Below, one piece after another: positions 1 to 9,900 of a DNA stretch of 64,000 nt. Positions within the stretch are counted from its first letter, which is position 1; each line of letters starts with the position of its first letter. The position numbers and the translations under genes were made by a program. The stretch is from NCBI GenBank assembly GCA_037954325.1, contig JBBMNZ010000028.1:9133001-9197000 (forward strand), written 5' to 3'. The notes beneath the pieces were generated by a model, which had not been told where the DNA came from, did not search any database, and saw nothing but the letters and a program-made list of their open reading frames with translations. This DNA comes from Fistularia commersonii. Taxonomy: Eukaryota; Chordata; Actinopteri; Syngnathiformes; Fistulariidae.

Positions 1-799
1 TTTAAAAACAAGACGAGGGCCAGAGAAGAGCGACCTAATCCTGTCTGGCGTTCTAGTAGCTGAGCCATCGACTGAAAAAGACTTTTTCCTAATTGATAAC
101 AGTCATCCTCGCCTCTAAAGCTCTTTTTATTTTGGCTTGTTTTTTTTAAACCCAGGTTTTTGGGTGCCCACCGTGGCAAGGATTCTGATGGTTTTTCTGT
201 TTTGAAGTAGCAGAGCTAACCGTCTGCGAGGGTTTACACGCTGCCTTGCGTACCGTCATAATAGTCTAACCATCTAGAGGAGGAAAGATCCTTTTAACTG
301 GGTAATTTTGAAATGATATCATCTTAAACCAAGAACGTTTTGCCTTTCAGTAAGAGCTTTGGATTGAAATTCACAGTGCAATTAAAAAAAGGAGGGGAAA
401 CCAAAGCGAAACATCATGATCTTGGGGGTTTGATGGGATCTCTCCCCGAGCGGACCTTCAAACTGACCTTGGGTGGGTGTTAGGAGACCCGTGGTGCATT
501 TAGTGTGAAATGGTGAGAACGATTCACCGGCAAAAACAAACATACAAAAAAAAAAACGCCAAATGACTTTTGACGACTTTGAGAAAGTAAGTGGGGAAAA
601 TGATTGTAAAATCAATCAAATTCAAACGTATTGAGCAACAAAAAGTCAAAGGAAGCCTGCAATCGCACCTGTGATGGAGGGGACACTCGGAATTGTCCAG
701 TGGGAGTTCCTGCGTTGGACTCCAGTGCATTCTGAGTGGAGTCTGTTGGTACGTCCAAATCCACTGGAAAATAAAAGACAGAATGGGGAATAAAGGCCG
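1..799. other. Unique non-coding sequence, no gene seen
   Basis: The stretch is of mixed composition with short A and T runs. Open frames of about 70 to 100 codons occur on the minus strand but show no recognisable domain and overlap one another in different frames, as expected by chance. I see no splice-site-bounded exon, repeat family or RNA gene here. Confidence 0.5.
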
Positions 800-1008
800 T
801 GAGACAGGGTTTAACCAGGAACAGTCACCTGACAATCACGGCGCATATAGAGACATCCAACCTTTCACCTTCTCGTTCACACCTACAGATAATTTCAAGA
901 CTCTCCAATGAACTTTTTGTTTTAAAATAGTGTGTGGAGGACAGAGATGATAGGGGAAACCCTAGAGGGAGAACATGGAGGGCATAGAAAAGGAGCCCAG
1001 GTTTAAAA
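800..1008 (-). repeat. Dispersed teleost repeat, core part (copy 1)
   Basis: Read on the minus strand this carries the family landmarks in order: 'tccatgttctcc', a block like 'aattatctgtaggtgtgaa', 'gattgtcaggtgac' and 'ctggttaaaccc'. The same blocks recur more than ten times in the window. The tRNA-like head and the tail are missing or too diverged to see. The family behaves like a tRNA-derived SINE or a LINE 3' tail; I do not assign a database name. Confidence 0.75.
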
Positions 1009-1501
1009 ATAGTCCAGGGTTGGGGTTCAGGGCCAAATTTTATTCCCAGTTATAAAATATATAAATATATTCAAAGTATTCAGCTAAACTGAAATGAGCG
1101 CGGGCCTTTATGATGATCCAGATGATTAATTCAGAGATTCTTGAGCTCCTTTCAAATCAATCGCCGCCAGTTATATATCATTTATAATCTGAGTTTGAGT
1201 TGGATTATTGGCTGGCGGGGGGGGTCGTCACATCCGGCAGATGCCAAAGCTAGGCGGCTTTGTGTCATAAACAAAAGGTATACTGAAGGTCCGGCAGAAT
1301 ATAAATCACACACAAAGTTAGCCGTGAAGATAAACAGCTGTGAAATAAAATAAAATTAGAAATAAATAAAAGTAAAACAAGGTCAGAGAAGGAAGCCAGA
1401 CATTAAAAAAGGGTAAAAAGAAAATATTATTCTGCAGGGACATAAAAATGTAATAAAAAGTAATAAATGTATTTCTCTTTTTTAAAAGCTCCATTATGGG
1501 T

Positions 1502-1504
<3 letters not shown>
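1009..1504. other. AT-rich unique sequence
   Basis: The stretch is A/T-rich, with tracts such as 'taaaatatataaatatatt' near 1055-1075 and runs of AAATAAA-like sequence near 1345-1460. No gene, repeat family or RNA structure is apparent. Confidence 0.4.

Positions 1505-1538
<34 letters not shown>
1505..1538. repeat. (GT)n microsatellite
   Basis: About 17 uninterrupted GT units, followed by two GTTT units. Confidence 0.97.
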
Positions 1539-1541
<3 letters not shown>

Positions 1542-1855
1542 TTTGTGAGTTTTTTAATAACCCGCTGAGGCGGGCTGAGGATGGCAACCTGCTAAATTAC
1601 ACTCACTTATTCTCCTCACAGGGAATCAAGTGACGAAACCCAAGTGCAGAAAATAAATAGAGAAAGAAAAAAGTTTAAAAAAAAAATTAAAAACACACGC
1701 CCAACTGTCTTTAGATTTATATAACCTGCTAAAACTGCGGGGCGGGGTAGAGGGGGTTCTGTCTTGTTTCCATGACACTGTCAACCTGGGGACCTGCACT
1801 CCAGACGACTATCCATCAGCAGACAAATCACACTCGGCTGAGGATGGCCATATAG

Positions 1856-1925
1856 GACACACACACAAACACATGCGCACACGCACACATATACATATCT
1901 ATAAATATATACACACACACACACA
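1856..1925. repeat. Interrupted (CA)n/(TA)n microsatellite
   Basis: CA units are interrupted by ACAA, GCGCAC and a TATA-rich centre, followed by a clean CA end. The chain of interruptions suggests an old array. Confidence 0.9.
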
Positions 1926-2024
1926 GCCATGGTTCCCTCTCCATCAGCGCTTGGCAATCAGCGGTGTGTTATCTGTGGGGTAATCTAGAGACGTAGCAGG
2001 AAGCTAAGCGGCACCTCATCTGAG

Positions 2025-2180
2025 CGAAAAGTTGCTGATTAGCAACAAAATTATCCTGTTAGCTGAAACCATTTCACAGGACTCAGCATACAAATGAGTC
2101 ACTTACAAAGTTTCATCCGGCCAAACTTACTTAATAGTTTAATTGGTGCGATTAAAAGCGGGCTAATTTGAAGCTGCGGT
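2025..2180. promoter_or_regulatory. Candidate conserved non-coding element
   Basis: The block is unique and free of simple repeats. It contains an exact inverted pair GTTGCT-N4-AGCAAC at 2031-2046, which resembles an RFX X-box but has wider spacing. Further on are an octamer-like ATACAAATGAG near 2088 and several TTAATAG/TTTAATTGG homeodomain-type cores. The regulatory role is inference from motif density; conservation was not testable. Confidence 0.25.
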
Positions 2181-2214
2181 GTAAATCAGGGGTGACAACA
2201 GGACGGACACACTC

Positions 2215-2218
<4 letters not shown>

Positions 2219-2257
<39 letters not shown>

Positions 2258-2332
2258 TGCTGTAGCTGTGCATGTATACACGCGCACACATACACACACA
2301 CACACACACACATATACATACACACACATCAT
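2219..2332. repeat. (GT)n then (CA)n microsatellite pair
   Basis: A GT array (2219-2254) is followed, after a short spacer, by a CA-rich array (2278-2332) with some TA interruptions. The two are reverse complements, so the pair could fold into a hairpin. Overlapping open frames here encode only alternating Cys/Val or His/Thr and are artefacts. Confidence 0.95.
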
Positions 2333-2464
2333 GCTGCATTTGTTATAAAAGTGACAGAAATCATCTAATATGGGGAAGAAACACAACCAGAAGGTTGTTG
2401 TTTACGTTTAGTGAAACGGCGATGGGACCGCGCCCTCGTAGCACGCAGGATTTGAAGGGATAAG

Positions 2465-2600
2465 TTTCACTTAGCATCTGCGGGCATCAAGCTGAGAAAC
2501 GCACCCCTTGGAATTACATGCACGGCAACTTCAGCTCATTAATTATTGACGGTCATTAATTATCCCGACATGAGGACGGGATCAGCTGGCGCCCCGGGCG
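2465..2600. promoter_or_regulatory. Candidate regulatory block with paired TCATTAATTAT sites
   Basis: Two exact copies of TCATTAATTAT lie at 2536-2546 and 2553-2563, in the same orientation and 17 bp apart. Each contains the ATTA/TAAT core recognised by many homeodomain proteins. The flanks are unique sequence. The functional assignment is inference. Confidence 0.3.
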
Positions 2601-4880
2601 AAAATCAGAGGATGCTTCCAGAACCATTACAGTACAAGACGCTGGCTCTGTGGAAATCCTCCACTTCACAAAAATTATTTTCCTTTTTTTTCTTTTCTAA
2701 TTCGGCTCTTGGGCCGGTTTTATTTTCTCTTTCCGATTGATTTCGACGGGCGCCCCGGAACGCTTCCGCTCCTCCGGGGACCGGCTCCTGCGACGGACCT
2801 GCAGGCCGAGACTACCTCCTGGAAAAGCGACCTGGATAATAAATAAAATAAATCCTTTTCCTTTCCCTTTGGAGCCGTTCCCTTCAAGGCTCGTCTCACG
2901 CGAATCATCCGCCTCCGTCGAACCCTCTCCTCTGCATCCTCGGCTCAAGGAGAAGACTGCTCCCCCGCGGGGGACGGCTGCATTAATAAATAACGGCAGC
3001 AAATTACCAGAACTTAAACAGTTACAACTGCCGTGTTTGAATGAAGGCTGAATGAAATACAGGAGGAAGGGCGAGGGAAAAAAATACAGGCGCAGAGGCC
3101 AGAGAAAAAGGTGCTGGTAAGGTTGCACCGACGGGCCACCTCGGGTCAGAGCGACCAGCGCAGAGGCGGCGAGTGGCGGCGGCTTTTCCTACCGAAGCAG
3201 ACAGCGGCGCTGAAACACAAGGGAAAACCCAAAGATGATAACTCTGGGAGCAGCGGACTGTGATCAATCAGTGACAGCTAACCACTAATTACAACCCCAC
3301 CATCACCCCCCCCCCCCCCTCCGCACCCCCACCAATCAATTACCTGGCCACTCATTATCTAGTCAACATGGCACCTGCAGAGCTGCGACGTGCTTTACGT
3401 GCAGAGGCAGGATCTGCTTGAGAAGGGAACACGGCCAACGTACGACAGCTTCCTGTTTGTATGAATCCCTGTCTGTCTATTTGTGTGTGTGTGTGTGTGT
3501 GTGTTTGTACCCCCCGCCTCCAAGCCCAAAATGAACCAGCCAGGATGAAAAGTAAGAGAAATGATGACGGAAAAGAGGTTACGAGGCAGGAAGTGATGCC
3601 GAAGGGCTTGAAGGAAGGAAAGTGGGGGAGAAAAGTTTGAGGGACGAGTGCAATCTAAAGGAGGGTGTTGAAAGAGAAGCGAAGGGGAGACTAAGAACAT
3701 CAGAGGTGAGAGGAATGCAATGTCAGACACCTCCTGCAGGGGTCGGGGGGGGGGGGGGGGGATACGTGAAAAAGACGAAACGGTTATACGGCTGAAAGTA
3801 GAGGAGCTGAAAACGCGAGGATCCGGGTCGTCTGAAACGAAACATGAGCTTTATTTACATTTAAAGTGATGGTTGTTTTAAAAACAAATGGATTTGGAGG
3901 CTGACGTGCGGTTATGGCGGGTCTGAGGAAAGCGAAGGGAATGACCGGTTCGCATCCCTCCAGGGGTCACACGTCGACCCTCGCAAGTCGGCTTTGGCAA
4001 AAAAATGCAAACTGTTGGGAAACGCTGTGAACGTTCAGCAGAGGCCCGTCTCCAAGAGTCCAGCTGGTATTTCTGGAGGATTCTACTTCAGAATCTCTCT
4101 GAGGCGACGGGACTTCAGAATAAATTTCTGCCCTCTCAACGATGAGAGTTGGACTTTCGTAATATGTTTTGACGAAGTGGACTGAAAACGCTGAAAAGTG
4201 ATGAAAATCATCGTAATAAGAAACGCTTTGCTTTTCCGGTTTTCTTGTGACCGAAGGATCGGAGTGTTGCTGATCAAACATGACTTCCCCAACAGTCTAA
4301 CGTCTGGTCAGGTGTTTTTCTTTTTTTTTTTTCTTTTTTAGGGACTAGTTAAAAAAAAAAGCTGCTACAGTGCTCGGACATCTGGCGGGCTAATGATGAT
4401 TTAGGGACGCGGGATTAAACCTCAGTCCACAAGATGCTTCTTTCTTTTTTTTTTTCCCCCGGAACCATCTGTTTTCTATAAAAATTCGATGAAGTTCAGA
4501 ATTGACAGCGCTCAATGTCCTCCAGCGAAATGTTTTTTTTTTTTCTTTTTTTTTCCCTGCTGCGCTCTCGGCACTCTCTGTTGAAAATAGATCAACGCCA
4601 CAGGGCTCGTCAATGTCACTCCCCTCTCACCCTTCAATTGGATTCAAGAAAAACAAAAAAAAAATAAGGTGGGACTTCAATGGTGGAAACAAAGGTGGAG
4701 GAGGGGGAGACTGTTTCTCCCGCTGTTGCCGCCGGCTCCGTTATTAATCATCTCTTACTGAAGGGTTACCGGGATCGATACCGCAGAATGGAGAGCGTGC
4801 CAGGCCGCAGCGTGGCTTTTCCCACATTTATATTGCGAATCAGTCAGACTTGACATGCTGGAACAGGCTTGTTGAAAGGA
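2601..4880. other. Unique non-coding sequence with homopolymers
   Basis: The stretch holds a C tract near 3307-3320, a GT array at 3483-3504, a G tract at 3745-3761 and several T or A runs. Overlapping frames on both strands (for example 2697-3128 minus and 2737-3051 plus) mirror each other and have no family features. I see no gene. Confidence 0.45.
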
Positions 4881-4892
4881 GTGTGTGTGTGT

Positions 4893-4923
<31 letters not shown>

Positions 4924-4931
4924 GGGGGGGG
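4881..4931. repeat. Compound (GT)n-(G)25 tract
   Basis: Thirteen GT units run directly into 25 uninterrupted G residues at 4907-4931. Such a run is G-quadruplex-prone and hard to sequence, so its exact length should be treated with caution. Confidence 0.95.
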
Positions 4932-5112
4932 TCAGGGGGTGCCCGGGGCATGAAATCCCCGATATCGCGTCAAATAACATCACAACGGCGTGAACAAGGA
5001 ATATTTTCCATCGCCAGCTTTATTTATTAATCAAATGTTGATCTTTTCCCAGAGCGGACGAGGACGCGTGTCTATCTCGGCAAGCACTGGGTTTTATTAT
5101 TTCACCGTAGCA

Positions 5113-5140
5113 GACACACACACACACACACACACACACA
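5113..5140. repeat. (CA)n microsatellite
   Basis: About 14 uninterrupted CA units. Confidence 0.95.
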
Positions 5141-5273
5141 GGATTGACCACACAATGGTTTCTCTTAAGACTCTGTCCGAATATGTGATTTTTCTTTTAA
5201 AATTGGCATTAAAACAGTTACATTTACAACGATTAATTAAATGCTTGGTAGCTAATCAAATATCTGCTGCAAC

Positions 5274-5311
5274 TGTGTGTGTGTGTATGTGTGTGTGTGT
5301 GTGTGTGTGTG
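5274..5311. repeat. (GT)n microsatellite
   Basis: GT units with one ATGT interruption. Confidence 0.95.
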
Positions 5312-6990
5312 TTGGTAGCAGACTTTTGATAAGCTGATAAAAGCTCGAGCGAAGCGGCAAATGCTAGACGCTGTGAATTTTCAGATGATAATGATAATAA
5401 TTAGGACGGTAAAACCGGGTTTTGCTTTGGCACCATGCTGGAAGTCTCTGCTGCAGAGTCGGAGGAGGAACCAGGGCGGACCACCTCCTCTCCCCCCGGT
5501 AGCCGAGGTAAAAGGCTAAATAAATAAGGCATGGCCGCGCGGGTCGGCGAGCCGTGACCTTTTGCTCGGTTTGCTTTGGGAGCGCAGGAGTGCAGGCTCA
5601 GCCAGCCGCTCGCTCAAACTCCGGAGGGCGAATTTTAATCAGGCGGCACGCCGATGGCCGAGGCTGTGCATCACTCCTAACGAGACGGAGGAAGAGGGCT
5701 TTCATTTAGCTGCGTGGGTAACAAATGGACCCGGGCGCTCACGAGACAGCCCTGCCCCCGCCGCCGCCGCCGCCGCATCCAGACTTCAACCTACCTCCGT
5801 ATCTCATTTACCATAATGTAACACGGCCTCTATATATTTCTTAAACTCAAACTGTGACGTCCTTACTCCTCCGGGGCCGTTTGTCTTGAGCGACAAAGCA
5901 ATTTCCACCTCTGCCGCTGCAAAAATATGAATAATTTCTTTATTAGTCCACTGTCTACTTGCGTTTTTTTTTTTCCCGCGTGAAAAGACGTTTGGAAGGT
6001 CGATTGAGCGACGTGGTTTGTTTGCGGCTCTGCACTTCTACCTGCTCCGTTCGAGGCGATCCATCCGAGGGTCGGTCCGCTCGCTTGTTTAATAAAACAC
6101 GGGACCATGAATTTAAACTTTGCATCCTGTCAGGTCGCGGAGTAGGGGAGCATTCGCCGCTCTGACTCATCTCTAACTGAGAAGAGAGACAGCAGCCGTT
6201 ACTCAGAAAGTTCTACTTTGACAGTTTTTGGTTCTGGAAACATCTTTTTTGAACCTCCAGTAACTCCTGACCGCCACTAGGGTGTGTGTGCATAAAAGGC
6301 TGCTAGCGCACCATGTCAGCTCAATTTTTGTGGCTTGGAAATAGAAACTGCTAACGGCCTGTAGCAGGATAGCGGGGGATAGATTCTCTTATATCTGGTA
6401 GATGCGCGCAGTCGATAGCGGTCAAGAGTTTCAGATACCGCCATCGGCGTCCTGCTTTACGGCGTCCACCATATCATGAAAACGCGGCCGAGCGGTTCTA
6501 TCAGACGACAACCTGAACACGAACCAACGTGCGTCATTCAGAGCAGTCACTAGACTTGTGATTTTTCCACAAAGGGGTGTTGCTGAGGAGGGACAATTGA
6601 CAAAAACAGACTTCCGATGCATGGCAGGCTTACACCTTACCATTTTCACAGTTACAAACTGAAAAATTGGAAGTTGGAAAAAAAAATCTTAGGGGGTCTT
6701 ACTGGAGTTGCTTCTGTCATCTTGGTCAATAACCATAAGCACGTTGTCTTAGCTAATTCTTTTCCTAGTCTTGGGGCTTACGACAATATCGAACATGTTT
6801 GATATAATCTCAAGTCTTACGTCACTGTAAAAACTGAATCAACATGCAATAGATCAGCTACAACAAAACTGGAAACAGGAAACAAGAGCAGTATTGGCAG
6901 AAAAAAGATATTTCTTTGCGAAAGAGCAGAATGACAGTGGCTCTGCCAATACACGGTGAGTGTGCTAATTATACAAACATCACTCCCAGC
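5312..6990. other. Unique non-coding sequence, part GC-rich
   Basis: A GC-rich portion at 5440-5800 includes a CCG run near 5757-5775. The remainder is mixed. Frames at 5562-5816 and 5863-6170 overlap on both strands and have no recognised domain. No exon is supported. Confidence 0.4.
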
Positions 6991-6997
6991 GTATCGA

Positions 6998-7321
6998 ATG
7001 GCATTACGGCCGGTGCTTCGACCTCACATTACAAACGACCGCGATTCGATTCTTACCTGTCTGTGTGAAGTTTGCGTGTTCTCCCCGCGTCTGTGTGGGT
7101 TTCCCCTGGGTTGTTCAGTTTCCTCACGCAGTCCAGAAACATGCAACAGGTTAATTGGAAAAATTAGTGAGTGAGTGAGTGAATGATTGTCTGTCTGTAT
7201 ATATGGCCCTGCAATCGACTGGTGCACCCGTCTCTCACCCACTGGCAGCTGGAACAGGCTCCAGCATCCCACACAACCCTGAGAAGGATAAGCTGCAGAC
7301 GATGCCTGGATGGATGAATGG
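6998..7321 (+). repeat. Dispersed teleost repeat, near full length (copy 2)
   Basis: This is the most complete plus-strand copy. A tRNA-like head ends in a B-box-like 'gattcgattc' near 7041-7050. Then come 'gtgtgaagtttgcgtgttct', a block containing 'cagtccagaaacatgca', a GAGT-repeated segment, 'ggccctgcaatcgactgg', 'gctggaacaggctccagc' and a terminal GGATGGAT-like tail. The order of head, core and tail fits a tRNA-derived SINE whose tail resembles a LINE 3' end. Confidence 0.85.
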
Positions 7322-7523
7322 CATTAACTGCTACTTAGCCCGTGTTTACTTGTGACGTTACAGTGTAAAAAGTACATAATTGACATAATTGACAGACTGT
7401 AATTGGGTGAGTGACAGAAAGAATGTCTTTAGATGTAAGATCCATAGTCTAAATAATCTCAATCAAACTTAAAACTCTAAAAACTAGTCTTTAGATGTGA
7501 CCTGAAGGGAGATAATATTTTTA
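7322..7523. other. Short unique spacer
   Basis: AT-rich sequence between the dispersed repeat and the MITE. It contains two copies of 'gtctttagatgt' (near 7424 and 7487), a local imperfect direct repeat. It ends with the TA target dinucleotide of the MITE at 7522-7523. Confidence 0.4.
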
Positions 7524-7798
7524 CAGGACTGTCTCAGAAAATTAGAATATTGTGATAAAGTTCTTTATCTTCTGTAAATCAAATTACAAATTCAAAAATG
7601 TCATACATTCTGGAGTCATTACAAATCAACTGAAATATTGCAAGCCTTTTATTATTTTAGTATTGCTGATTATGGCTTACATCTTAAGAAAACTCAAAAT
7701 ATTAGAATATCATGAAAAAGTCATTTTTGTTTTTTTTAATTGCTTTACAAAAGGTAAAGAACTTTATCACAATATTCTAATTGTCTGAGACTGTCCTG
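7524..7798. mobile_element. Tc1/mariner-type MITE with TA target duplication
   Basis: The element starts CAGGACTGTCTCAGA and ends with the inverted counterpart TCTGAGACTGTCCTG. It is flanked on both sides by TA (7522-7523 and 7799-7800), the target duplication of the Tc1/mariner superfamily. Terminal inverted repeats extend about 75 bp inward, sharing 'attagaatattgtgataaag' near both ends. At 275 bp it cannot encode a transposase, so it must have moved in trans. A 78-codon frame inside is incidental. I recognise the end sequence as one widespread in fish genomes, but give no database name. Confidence 0.93.
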
Positions 7799-7926
7799 TA
7801 CACATCTTTTCAAAATCTTTTTGATGCTTTAAGGTGTAAGCCCAGCTAAATGGACTGAAGGTAACTTTCTGACACCATAAGCACCAGAAGAGCAAGTAAC
7901 ACTTTTTACCCTATAAAAAAAAAAAA

Positions 7927-7932
<6 letters not shown>

Positions 7933-7960
<28 letters not shown>
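7933..7960. repeat. (CA)n microsatellite
   Basis: About 14 CA units preceding a hairpin-forming sequence. Confidence 0.95.
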
Positions 7961-7964
<4 letters not shown>

Positions 7965-7996
7965 TACCATCATCTGTCAATAGTTGATGGTAGATT
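7961..7996. other. Perfect 12-bp inverted repeat (hairpin)
   Basis: AATCTACCATCA at 7961-7972 is matched exactly by its inverse at 7985-7996 around a 12-nt loop. No T run follows, and nothing suggests a bacterial-type terminator. It could be a stem in a transcript or the relic of a small transposon end. Confidence 0.7.
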
Positions 7997-7999
7997 GGT

Positions 8000-8880
8000 G
8001 TCAACAGATTGGTGTAGTATCTTTTTCTGTCCGATCATTATAAAAGAAGAACGGATAAATAACGAAGCAGCATCCTTGGGGTTTGTCGTCAAACTAGCAT
8101 GCTTCGCCAGCACAAACTTGCGTAGCGCCAGTGCTAACTCATCTGGCTGAGGCCTCCGCCAGACATGTCGGAAAAAAATTCAACACGCAAGTCATCATAG
8201 TCACCTTTCTGCCGCCCTTAAAGCTCGACCAAACACCATGATTTGATCTTCTCCCGTCACATTTTGAAGCGGCCGCGGGTCTCATTACAGTTGGGTCCAA
8301 CCGCACACATCGAGATAAAACAGATGAGGACTCTGCAGCGCAACAAACACAACCTTGAGAAGAGATTACAGGGGATGGGGAGAGGGGGTATTGAAGGGGG
8401 GGGGAGGATTTGGTTGATTATTTTAGGCAAAATACATCACGCTCCTTTACGTACACTTCTAACAGCGAAGGGGTGGGGGGAGCGGGAGTGTTAGCGATAC
8501 CATAACGACAGTGAGGGTGAGAGCCCGGGCGAGTGTGCGCACAAAGATAAGAGTGCTCCTTGTTAGGGCGAAGAAAAACTAATGGACAGACATACACATC
8601 CAAACATGCATAACAACACACACACACGTGCCGCCCTCTGTTGCATGGCACACAATAAGTCTTGCTTCATTAAAGTCAAATCTCATCCACGATCAGTTTA
8701 CAGCCACAGAGGTGGTTTGAACCGCCGGGGAAATACCGTTCTACCCCGTCTGCAGGTCGTCTTAATATGCCAGCGTGCTGGTCGGCGGTTATGAGCCGGG
8801 CAGACACCCACGGCAACGCAATATTGCACCGCCACGCTGGCTGGAACCCATTGTCGCGCACAAAGCAATTAGCTGCTCAT
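8000..8880. other. Unique non-coding sequence
   Basis: Mixed composition with a G-rich patch at 8390-8410 and short CA runs near 8618-8630. No domain-bearing frame or repeat family was identified. Confidence 0.4.
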
Positions 8881-9034
8881 ACATATATACATATATATAT
8901 ATATAAATTCTTAATTTTGTATGTGTGTGTGTTTGTTTGGAGGGGGGTTACTTACATCTTGTGCATTTCTAAATGCGGTGTTATTAGATTGCAGTTCATT
9001 ATGGATTACTGTTTGTTCTATGGTGTGTGTTGTG

Positions 9035-9057
9035 CCCCCCCCCCCCCCCCCCCCCCC
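9035..9057. repeat. (C)23 homopolymer
   Basis: An uninterrupted C run. Its length is probably uncertain in the assembly. Confidence 0.95.
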
Positions 9058-9127
9058 ATCTTGATGAGGATCCACCAGGAACAGACGGTTCGTTCCAAAG
9101 TGACCTACCCCATAAGAAAAACCCACT

Positions 9128-9129
<2 letters not shown>

Positions 9130-9174
<45 letters not shown>

Positions 9175-9297
9175 GCACATTCAGTATTTGAACCTGCAGT
9201 GCTGCTACAACTACAAAGCTGGAGTAAATAGTTTCGTGAGATTCAAGCTTCCAAACACACACACACACACACACACACACATGCGCACACACACCCA
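9130..9297. repeat. Two (CA)n arrays
   Basis: CA arrays at 9130-9171 and 9254-9297 (the second interrupted by ATGCG and CCACC) are separated by about 80 bp of unique sequence. Long frames crossing them on both strands are Thr/His or Val/Cys artefacts. Confidence 0.95.
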
Positions 9298-9559
9298 CCA
9301 CGGAGGAAGGAGTGACAAGACAAATGGAGAACAAAGAAGACAAATCTCCCGGCGTCGGCGGCGTCTGGGCCGCTCCGGACGTCCATCGCTCCTTCACTCG
9401 CTATCTGTCTGGGCCCGATCCCACCTGTATGACACCCGATCACTCTTCATCCCTTTCTTCATCCATTACCCCCCCGCCCCCCCTTAGTCTCACCCTTCCA
9501 GTTCTCTGCCCCTGGGGCCCGAGCAACCCCCCCCCCCAAAATTCACCTGCCTGTCAAAG

Positions 9560-9900
9560 ACGATAACATCCGAGTGGATTATGCGCGATATCGTGAAGGA
9601 TATTCTTCTCACAGGGGGAATAATACACTCTCATTAATACTGCTGTTCTAGGCGCCGATGCGATGCCTATATTTAACTCGGCCCCCCTTTTATTGATTTT
9701 ATAGCCGGAGTGTTTTATTTTTGTCCCCCCACCCCTTTTTCGGGCTGCCACCATGACGAAGTTGAGCTGTTAAAATATAAAATAAAAATAAAAGCGCCTT
9801 TCCCACTTAAAAAGGTTAATACATAGTAATTAACAGTAATAACTTATCTGTTAATCCTTTGCAGGTTAACGGCTGACGCTAAATGAATGAGTGGAGAATA
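9560..9900. promoter_or_regulatory. Candidate conserved non-coding block
   Basis: The sequence is unique with many AT-core sites, such as 'ctcattaatactgctg' near 9632 and 'agtaattaacagtaataac' near 9824-9842, and a pair of GGTTAA words. It has no simple repeats apart from an AAATAAAA stretch. The enhancer interpretation is inference from motif density only. Confidence 0.22.

Noticed and set aside
7552..7788. 78-codon frame inside the MITE
   Set aside because: It lies wholly within a non-coding inverted-repeat element.
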